Source of the DNA: Mytilus galloprovincialis | Lineage: Eukaryota; Mollusca; Bivalvia; Mytilida; Mytilidae | NCBI RefSeq assembly: GCF_965363235.1 | Contig: NC_134850.1 | Coordinates: 40,606,602-40,670,601 of the forward strand | Length of the DNA: 64,000 nt | Direction: 5' to 3' | Part shown: piece by piece, positions 56,511-64,000 of the stretch | How positions within the stretch are numbered: the first letter of the stretch is position 1 | How the letters are laid out: each line of letters opens with the position of its first letter | The notes under the pieces: generated by a model | Seen by the model: the letters and a program-made list of their open reading frames with translations, nothing else | Databases searched by the model: none | What the model was told of the DNA's origin: nothing | Made by a program: the position numbers and the translations under genes

Positions 56511-57474
56511 GGCCGTTACTACATTGAAGCAAATGAGGCAAAAAAAAAAAACTGTAACAAGAGATTGTCTTCAAAACAAATTGTTTTCACGGAAAGTGTC
56601 TTGCAAGAAGCAAGTTCTCTTCACTCTCTGATGTCGCCCCTGCTTGTTTTTCGTGATCCATATTTCTATTCTACTTTTAGTTTTCAGAGTTGATGGTCTT
56701 TTGTTTGTACTTCTGTGTACCAGGGTTTGTCTTTTGTTCATTTATTTTCCTACTTTATGACCATGATGAAAATAAAATTGAGAATGGAAATGGGGAATAT
56801 GTCAAAGAGACAACAACCCGACCATAGAACAGACGACAGCAGAAGGTCACCAATAGTCTGAATGTTGAATTTTATTTGTAAACGTGTGTTTTTGCAATAT
56901 TGCATGTCATCCGGTGTCAAGACATTATGCGAGAAAATATTTTAAGAATATACAATGCTATTGGACACAGAAAAAAAAATAGTCGTTTCTGCATGGAGAA
57001 TTGAACTTGATATCAAAGAATACAAAACTGGCTCTCTTTTTTTGTAGATAAAACTAGATAGCTGACAACGTTTAAATTAAAGTAAGACCACCAATTTCTC
57101 GGTATCAAATCATCTATAAAAAAAACATCAATGTATTGCCATACATGTATGACCTTATGAGAATTACGATTTTGGCTTTATCCTTCATATCTGTCTACTT
57201 TTAATGTTGTCCCTGTAAAACCTAAAAGTCTTAAATTACAATGGATCTATGTGTTTGCTTTGAGCCCAGAATATTGTCGAAAAAAATAGCTAAAAACTAA
57301 TTGCGTTTCAGTGTAAGAAAGAGTCGTGAAAAGCTCAGAATGCACGATTTTGCGTTATTTTTCTTAAAGCGTCTGGGGCCCTTGAGCGTCCTCCATATCC
57401 CTCCCCAAATATTTTTCGCCTTGCTACACTCGGCAGATATGTTTTGCCTCACTATTAAAAGAGGCTAGTAACGG
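56511..57474. mobile_element. Nested element with GGCCGTTACTA-GAGGCAAAA ends
   Basis: The left end GGCCGTTACTACA leads to TGAGGCAAAA (56533-56543). The inverse of the right end is GGCCGTTACTAGCC leading to GTGAGGCAAAA. Together they form an imperfect inverted pair of about 35 bases. A fragment of the GAGACAACAACCCGACC repeat sits inside at 56775-56865. Non-coding. Confidence 0.55.
56775..56865 (+). repeat. GAGACAACAACCCGACC repeat, 5' fragment
   Basis: GGGAATATGTCAAAGAGAC, ACAACAACCCGACC and AGAAGGTCACCAATAG are the first 90 bases of the family, third level of nesting. Confidence 0.65.
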
Positions 57475-58157
57475 CCCTGTTATATCAATAAAAATTATGA
57501 CCTCTTAATAGTTATTGTTCATTACAAAATATTTAACAGACTTCTTTCTGGGTGTCAATTCTTGGTGTAGGACCACACTTATAAAAATTGTTGTTTTGCC
57601 AAAACCAGAGTGCCAAAAAAAGATTGGGATGGTAGGTAAGGTTATTTTTTTTAATTTATTTTTTTTAAATATAAATAGAGTCTATGCTCTTATTGGTGAT
57701 TTTTTTAGTTACTTGGCATTTGGTCCAGTAATGATTAAGCTATTACTAGACCAGCTCATTATATAACTGGACCAAAATGGGAAAAAAATAACTTTACAAA
57801 TTAAACTCTTCCCCTTTTCATAATTAAATTGGTGAAGATTGAATTATATATTTCAAGTAATCAGTCAACAAAAATATTAATCTACGCATCACATAAATTT
57901 TTCTTTAAATCAACTTTGTGTTTTAAAAGTGTTTAGTTTCTTGTCAAAACAATATTGATGACTATGAATTTTCTAGTCAAAATAACGTTTTTGGGACTCA
58001 GGGGATACAATCAGGATGGTCCCAGGGACTCCCGGGTTACAAAAATGATGCGTCCAGCTTGATTTCCATAATGTGTCCAGAACGTGTATACACGTCTTAC
58101 AAGAACCCTGTATTTAGCTGATTTTCACTACAACATGTAGGGTTCTTTACTAGGACT

Positions 58158-58330
58158 TTAGTAAGAAAAAATTATACATTTCAGTAAAAAATGACTTTCA
58201 TCTTCTACCTCACCCGATTTACATACATTACAAACTTGTTCATCGGTGGGTAAACCAAAATGTCGCCCTTTTTCAATAGCAAGATTGTGCGCATATACAT
58301 GATATATATCATAAACAAGCAAAGTTTCAT
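58158..58330 (-). mobile_element. LINE C-terminal fragment
   Basis: The minus-strand frame reads AHNLAIEKGRHFGLPTDEQ and then VCNVCKSGEVEDESHFLLKC. The C-x2-C followed by DESHFLLKC is the zinc-knuckle-like tail common at the end of LINE reverse transcriptase proteins. The open frame continues upstream into an unrelated short element, so the 139-codon reading as a whole is a chance fusion. Confidence 0.65.
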
Positions 58331-58339
58331 CATTAGCAT

Positions 58340-58526
58340 TAGCAGATCGGGGTAGGGGGTGGTCTAGGGTATGGAACCCCCCTTTTTTTTGCCAATTAAT
58401 GCATTTGAATGAGGACATATAGTCGATTAATGCATTTGAATGCATTATGGGGACGTATAGTTGGACCCCCCCTTTTTGTTCTGGGTTGGGAACCCCCTTT
58501 TTAAAATGGCTAGATCCGCCCCTGAT
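58340..58526 (-). mobile_element. GGCGGATCC short element, inverted, with internal duplication
   Basis: Its inverse start is CAGGGGCGGATCTAGCC (58526 downward). A GCATTTGAATG block occurs twice (58401 and 58431), an internal duplication that lengthens this copy. Confidence 0.6.
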
Positions 58527-58562
58527 TAGAAAGCGGAAATTACACAGGCACATGTTTCTATC

Positions 58563-58618
58563 CATTGGAAGACCCACTAGGCACTATCAACGTACGTTGA
58601 TAGTGGGTCTTCCAATGT
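58563..58618. repeat. Palindrome with 24-base arms and a 7-base offset
   Basis: Centre at ACGTACGT (58591-58598). The right arm CGTTGATAGTGGGTCTTCC pairs with the left arm, except that the left arm has seven extra bases, GGCACTA. Confidence 0.75.
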
Positions 58619-58744
58619 GGGAAATTATTTGTTATGGAGGAACACACACACACACACAAGTACGGAACGACGGAAGAGGTGATTGTCATGTTGTCTGTCG
58701 ATTAATCGACGAGGATCTTATAAACACTTACTTTGTACAGTAAT

Positions 58745-59760
58745 AACCCCTTTCAAAGAAAAACAAGATACCTTTTTAGACAGGGGAAAGAGACTAATAC
58801 AACTGTGTCAGATATCAATCAGCGGCTAGCTAGGGACATGGAATATAAATGTAGGGAAATCACCAGATGAATACGGGCTCACTGCCGAACATCTTAAGAA
58901 TGCCAAATCAGTAATACTGTATTAACACCAGTATTAACAATTTTATTCAACAAAATAAAAGAGACCATCTATATTCCAAGAGCCTTTAAAAACAGGAATT
59001 CTTACTCGTGTTATAAAGAGTGGCAAAAACCCTCTAGATGTCAAGACCTTAGAGTTATGTACAGAGGAACTACTGTTACTCCCATCATTGGAAAAGTACA
59101 TGAACTGTGTATTCTAAAGAAACTCCAATTACATCCGGGTCCAGATCTACAATTTGGCTTCACAGAAGGATTATGTCCCATGCTTATGGCAAGCTTACTT
59201 ATAACAGAGGCAAAATGTGAAAAACTTAAAAACAACATACCACTATTTATAACAACAGTTGATGTACAATCAGCGTTTGGTGGAAAGCCGCATATCTCCT
59301 ACATCACATTGAAACCTACAATTCTTGATGTTCGAAAAGGCATAATCAAAAGTAGGATGATGACACGAACGTATATCTTACAAGCTGATCGGCATAAATT
59401 CAGCAGATATGAAATTGCTCCAACTTGTCAAATGTGCAATCAAGAACCAGAAGACCTTACTCATATGCTTACTACCTGCTCGGCATTAAGTAGACAAGAA
59501 AAGAAACTTTCAACCCAATTAAAATTTATGTAACCAAATTCATTGGAGAAATGAAGTGGAAAGAGACATTTATTAATAGACATAAAATTACAGTCCTTAT
59601 AATTGACTGTACAAACTTCACATATATATTTAGTGAAAGCAAGCTCAAAATAGAAGAACTAGAAATGCTCACAAGAGATATGTGCTACAAGATGCAGAAC
59701 TCGAGACTAAAACTGATAAGTGTGTAATGGCTGTTGACAATTATCACTCAACTTAAAAAC
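58745..59760 (+). mobile_element. Internally deleted LINE remnant
   Basis: Broken frames before 59057 include GKSPDEYGLTAEHLKNA, an RT-1-like block. The 158-codon frame at 59057-59533 begins with RT block 2 (MYRGTTVTPIIGKVHELCIL, LQFGFTEG) up to FITTVDVQSAF, the position of the first catalytic aspartate block. It then jumps directly to the C-terminal region (ILDVRKGIIKSRMMT, CQMCNQEPEDLTHMLTTC). The palm with the FADD/YADD box is absent, so a block of roughly 200 or more residues has been lost between. The C-terminal reading goes on in another frame to about 59727 (KWKETFINRHKITVLIIDC), followed by 3' UTR. It belongs to a LINE lineage distinct from the one at 7193, known to me from mussels. 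Confidence 0.8.
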
Positions 59761-59839
59761 TTTTTTTTAAAGTTTATTTTAGATTTTAGCAAGTGTATAT
59801 ATATTCACGGAGTGTGTAAATAGTTAAAGACTTTTATCC

Positions 59840-59910
59840 ATATTACCCTCAAAAGAGGGGTGTTCCTAACAGAGGAAGCTCATACGAAGAAAAAAAAGAG
59901 TCAGAGTATA
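59840..59910. repeat. Fragment shared with the 36447 MITE
   Basis: GGGGTGTTCCTAACAGAGG and GCTCATACGAAGAAAA match, inversely, the GGAACACCCC and TTCGTATAAGC segment near 36658-36690. Confidence 0.4.
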
Positions 59911-60414
59911 ATATTTCTCTGGTAGTATTTACGATCATTTACACAATGCCTAGGTATTTTTAAGATAAAATTCCAGAGGGAAACAAATGATCGTCAGTTA
60001 AAAACTGTGTCTCTTTTAATGAGGTTGTTCATTCAATAGGTTTTTTGATTAATTTATGTGATTACTTGGCCGTTTCTTAAGTGAGTGTTCTCTAACTGAC
60101 TATCGAAATTTTGTTTGATGCTTCAACTCAAATTTAAAACTCAAAAATAATACAAAAAGAACAAAGTGTTTACCGTCTGAAAACAAATCTTGGAGTGAAA
60201 AAAAGGTTTGTAATTTAACAGGTAAATGAAAGTGAGTAGAATTCAAATGATAATCCAAAAAGAAAAGCCATAACAAACTTTAGATGACGAAATTTTAGAA
60301 GCAATTAAACAAAAATTCGCTAAGGGCAGAAAAGCGATAACAAAACCGCGAAAAAGTTAAATCTTACTAGAATGGAAATTTCTTACTCGGTATTTAATCA
60401 TTTTTGTCTCGCCT

Positions 60415-61412
60415 TGACGGAGTCAAAAAGCGAGACATAGGTATATGCTGTCCGAGTTCCGGCGTCGGTGTCAACAATGTATTAGTTTGTGATTAGGTCT
60501 AGTTATGGGGAACAACTAGTTGTAAGTCAGTGATATTTGGTATGCAGTTGTTCTAGCTTAGACATATCATATTACCATCAGGAGATTATTGGCCCGCTCC
60601 CTCAGTCATGGCAAGGAATTGTATATTTAAATATACAATTCCTTGGTCATGGTCTATTGACTTTGAAACTTTTCTTAGTTTCCCGATGTATTAGTTTATG
60701 ATTAGGTCAGTTTATGGGGAACAAGTCATCTATTGGTAGTTCAATCATTATATAAGTAATATTTGGTATGCAGTTATATAAGCATTGGCAAATCTCATTT
60801 CCTTGGAGATTATTTGGCCCCGCCCCTCAGTCATAGTCTATTGACTTTGAAACTTTAGTTGCTCAGTTTACATGTATCAGTTTGTTTTTAGGTCAGTTTA
60901 TGGTGAACCACTAGTTGAAAGTCAATGATATTTGGTATGCAGTTGTATAAGCATTGGCATATCTCATTTCGATGGAGACTATTTGGCTTCCGACCCATAG
61001 TCATGGTGTATTGACTTGGAAACTTTTACTTAGTTTACACGTAAACATATATATACTATTAGTTTGTGATTAGGTTAGTTTAAGATAAATCAATAATGTT
61101 AAGTCAATGATATTTGGTATGCAAATGAATTGCCTAACACCCTCAAAATGGTTTATTGACATTGAAACTTTTACATAATTTACAAACCGCAGTTAATGAC
61201 TGTGTTGAGGTTTGTTTAAAGGGAACGCCGACTTATGAGATTTCACGTGTATTTGATATGCAGGTGTATTCAGTAGCTTTTGCACATCTCATTTCCATTG
61301 AGATTGTTTAGCCCTGTACCATTGACTGAATATTTGCATAACTTAAATATCAAACTATTGCTATTTTAATTTCTACATTTGCATTATCAAATTAACAAAT
61401 AGGCGAGACATA
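60415..61412 (+). mobile_element. Family C tandem-core element, second copy
   Basis: It starts GTCTCGCCTTGACGGAGTC, then AAAGCGAGACATAGG. Units with TTAGTTTGTGATTAGG and ATTTGGTATGCAGTTG recur about every 160-200 bases. It ends AATAGGCGAGACATAT. It carries a small palindromic insertion at 60605-60652. Confidence 0.7.
60612..60645. repeat. 34-bp perfect palindrome with 7-bp flanking direct repeat
   Basis: The half-site is CAAGGAATTGTATATTT, followed at once by its complement. GTCATGG lies directly on both sides (60605-60611 and 60646-60652). Sister units of the array have one GTCATGG running straight into TCTATTGAC. Confidence 0.85.
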
Positions 61413-62170
61413 TCTCTGTCTTAACAAGTACCAATGTGTAAAAAAGTGAAGTTTATTTCGCTCCCCCACTTAATTCATCCCCACTTTTATTTCGTTAAAA
61501 TTGGTTTTACATTTCAAATTTGTTGTTAACGGACCCCATATTGTCCTCCCTTTTTAAGAAAATGTTACAAATTGTCTACTTGAAAATATCGTAGACATAT
61601 CATCATACATCAATATGAAATATAGACGCTTAAAAAAAGAATACCACTTTCTTTCCTCTGTCGGCATAAAAAGGTGACGCATAAATTAAAAGACTTCTTC
61701 GTGCACCTAGATCAATCGGGAAATAACACTCTAGATACATTTGTTTGCCGTCTACAAATTCGTCTAGCGCTTGTATTTAAAACATGTCTGAAACTGAAAA
61801 TGGGTATCTTTTTAGGTTCTACAAAAACACTTTCGCATTTTCATTTTTTTACAAAAGATTTCTCTTGGATCTCTTCGTAAGGAATATTTATATTATGCCT
61901 TTTAATCGATATGATATGTAAAGTATATAAAATCCCTTTCTTAAACATATTTATTGCCAGTAATAGTAGAGAGTACCCCCATTTTACACCTGAACAACGT
62001 TATCTCTTTTTCCGAATGTCAAACTTAGGAAGTTATTTATCAACGGTTTGTTTGACCAACCTGCTATCCATTCAAATAAACTTTAAAAGTAAAGTAAAAC
62101 ACATGTAGTAAATCGATAAACTCATTGATAAAACGCGTTTTAAACCAGAACAAGACAGATTAGTTTCGAG
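61413..62170. other. FABP 5' flank
   Basis: No repeat or gene recognised. AAAACGCGTTTT, a 12-base palindrome, lies 40 bases before the FABP ATG. Confidence 0.35.
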
Positions 62171-63511
62171 ATGGCAGCTCTTAACGGAAAATGGAAACTT
62201 TCTTCTGGAGAAAAACTTCAGGAGTACTTAGATGCATTAGGTAAGTTAATATGGGATTATTTGTTATGGTATATTTCAACCAGACTGCCTTCAGCTATTC
62301 TTCGTTACTCTAATTATTATGCAATTAATATCCTTATAGCTGGTTTCAGATTTAGAGCAAGGACATCTTTATCAATATCTTGTGAAATATTTTCCCTCTG
62401 ACATTTTTCTGGAATGCCTATTCTCATATTTTCCACAAGTTTACATATTTGAAAAAAAATAAAGAACATTTACAGATTTGTTTCTTCAAAGATTACATCC
62501 AAAGAAGACTTCAAATACGTTTTACTGTTCGTTTTGTATTTTTTAAGCACTAAGAAAATACAAACAGTCAGGACCTGCATCAAAACAAAAATTTGCAACA
62601 ATTTCTCATGTGGAGCAGGATCGGCTTACCCTTCCGGAGCACCTGAGATCACCCACAGTTTTTGGTGGGGTTCTTGTTGCTTAGTTTTAAGTTGTGTTGT
62701 GTGTATACTATTGATCATTATTGTTTGTCTGAGTTTCTTTTTCATATTTAGCCATGGTGTTGTCATTTTAATTTTGATTTATGAGTTTGAATATACCTCT
62801 GGTATAAGTTTCGCCCATCATTGTCATAAACACCATAACACACATTTCATTACTTTTTAAAGCGTCATAAATATTTGTTATTGTAATGTAATGATAACAC
62901 AATATTCCAGGACTTCAAGACGAGGTGAAGGCGAAAGCTTTAAAAGTTTTGACCCCAGATAACGATATAACGCAAGAAATCAAGGTGTCTGGAAATGACG
63001 TCACAATTATCACAACAACGCCAATGGGAACAACGGAAACGAAAGCTGCAGTTGGGGAAGAATCATCACAATCTGCAATTGATGGTAGTCCGTTAAAGGT
63101 ACCGTATATTTGCTCAACAAAGTTACATGGCTTTCAAATGAAGTTATTACAAAATTTCTGCTTAACGGTATGCACTTTGTTGACTCCTTTTAAATACTAC
63201 ATTAATATTTCAAAAAGCCATCGAAAATCGTCAAGATATTTAATCGTTACTTGAGGAACTATTTTCGTGTTTAATTGGAAATTAAGTTTGAGAACATGCA
63301 ATGACATATAAACGGTTCCAATTTTTTCTGCACCAGATGCGCATTTCATGCTTTTGATTGTATATCTGAAATGAAGTCAATGATGCAGATTTTGTTTGTT
63401 TTTACCTTTTAGGTGATATACAAACTAGATGGTGACAAACTAATTGAAGAACAAAAAGGATCATTTGAATCTGTCAATGTGAGGGCTCTAGAAGGCGGCC
63501 AACTTATCATG
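62171..63511 (+). CDS. FABP: Fatty acid-binding protein, first three of four exons (partial)
   Basis: Cytosolic lipid carrier of the intracellular lipid-binding protein family. Exons: 62171-62240, 62911-63098 and 63413-63511, GT-AG with matching phases (1, 0, 0), giving 118 residues so far. The N terminus MAALNGKWKLSSGEKLQEYL has the family signature (G-x-W-K-L near residues 6-10). Exon 1 ends within codon 24 and exon 3 codes 33 residues, matching the conserved four-exon layout of this family (about 24, 58, 34 and 17 residues). Later strands include VIYKLDGDKLIEEQKG and ALEGGQLIM, typical of beta-strands G to I. The last exon, normally with the R-x-Y ligand residues, is beyond the right edge. 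Which FABP subtype it is cannot be told. Confidence 0.88.
62555..62830 (+). repeat. GGGGTTCTTGTTGCT repeat, copy 3 (FABP intron 1)
   Basis: CCCTTCCGGAGCACCTGAGA, TTTTTGGTGGGGTTCTTG, AGCCATGGTGTTGTC and ATTTATGAGTTTGA follow the same order as copies 1 and 2; this copy is closest to the family consensus I know. Confidence 0.75.
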
Positions 63512-64000
63512 GTAACTTTAACCAACGTTATCTAAGTTTTACAGTTGATTTGTTACTTGTGTCCATATTTAAAAAAAAATATATACATAAAATACGTCAC
63601 TAGTCAAAGGAGAATATTTATTTAATGCTTGATGGTCTTGCAGTTAACATTCTTTCTTACATTCATATTTGACTTTTGAAAACCGAAAATACATCACTTA
63701 AATTGAACACTTCCCGTTGACTAACTTTGTGTTAATCCAAATCTAACCAAATGCTGTGTTTTTAGTAATGGGTGAACTAATAATAGTTCCATTCTTTTAT
63801 TCTACCATATGCATGACCCAAAATAGTATTCAACTGGTCAAACTCTGAAGTCCACCACTTGTTTTCTAATCAATCATACGGTAACTTGACTAACAATAAA
63901 TATTGCATCATATGACTTGCAACGCAATGAACCAATATCAGAAAACTGGTACCAATTGTTTATTTAAATCGCTCACTTGCCAGTTTGGAGGTTTTTGTTT
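63512..64000. other. FABP intron 3, to window end
   Basis: No fourth FABP exon is visible before 64000. AT-rich, with no repeat recognised. Confidence 0.4.

Larger units (their letters stand above)
56341..58110. mobile_element. 1.77-kb DNA transposon-like element with CAGGGTTCT ends
   Basis: CAGGGTTCT at 56341 and AGAACCCTG ending at 58110 are inverted. TATTTA flanks both sides (56335-56340 and 58111-58116), of which TA may be the true target duplication. GAGTCC-rich subterminal blocks occur at both ends in inverse order (56373-56425 and 57985-58055). No transposase frame. It contains the element at 56511-57474. Confidence 0.6.

Noticed and set aside
58158-58577. A 139-codon protein on the minus strand
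   Set aside because: It is a chance fusion of a short GGCGGATCC element with a LINE C-terminal fragment.
1-64000. LTR retrotransposons, endogenous viruses or Polintons
   Set aside because: I looked for protease, integrase, capsid-like and envelope-like frames and for long direct terminal repeats and saw none; all reverse transcriptase remnants are of LINE type.

Overview
This is eukaryotic DNA: AT-rich, gene-sparse, with multi-exon genes, GT-AG introns of kilobase size and very dense interspersed repeats. The repeats and proteins point to a marine bivalve, most likely a mussel (Mytilidae). That assignment is my inference from repeat families I recognise, not a database result.

Five host genes can be read exon by exon. 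(1) Minus strand, 6691 to 869: the first three coding exons of the mitochondrial 2-oxoglutarate/malate carrier SLC25A11, running off the left edge. (2) Plus, 12606-19040: a complete three-exon SH3BGRL-type thioredoxin-fold protein of 92 aa. (3) Plus, 29005-42818: a complete seven-exon SRPRB, the signal recognition particle receptor beta GTPase, 259 aa. (4) Minus, 52940 to 45089: a complete five-exon gene for a 378-aa protein I do not recognise. (5) Plus, 62171-63511: the first three exons of a fatty acid-binding protein, running off the right edge. A single ZAD-like zinc-binding exon (45587) sits inside an intron of gene 4 between inverted repeats. The genes are housekeeping genes with no evident joint pathway.

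The rest is repeats. 1664-4316: compound element of four 147-bp and three 500-bp units in SLC25A11 intron 2. 7193-10260: two degraded LINEs joined head to tail. 13959-14551: three 175-bp units in an SH3BGRL intron, followed by a tRNA-derived SINE (17995-18226). 19456-28473: an almost perfect 4,506-bp tandem duplication. 29640-32421: two tandem-core elements in SRPRB intron 1. 34748-38000: a TA-flanked transposon with another element nested inside. 40974-41545 and 43695-43966: foldback/MITE-like elements. 43990-48062: 147-bp arrays with a nested element. 49299-50222, 53839-54952 and 60415-61412: further tandem-core elements. 56341-58110: a nested transposon. 58158-59760: LINE remnants.

The strongest leads are the 4.5-kb duplication, a set of unrelated repeat families built to one plan (short inverted ends, tandem core, trinucleotide- or ACGG-rich microsatellite), a 34-bp perfect palindrome with a 7-bp target duplication, and the ZAD-like exon bracketed by a palindromic 19-bp repeat. 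I saw no retroviral, Polinton or other capsid-bearing element, no rRNA gene, no CRISPR array and no free-standing tRNA gene.
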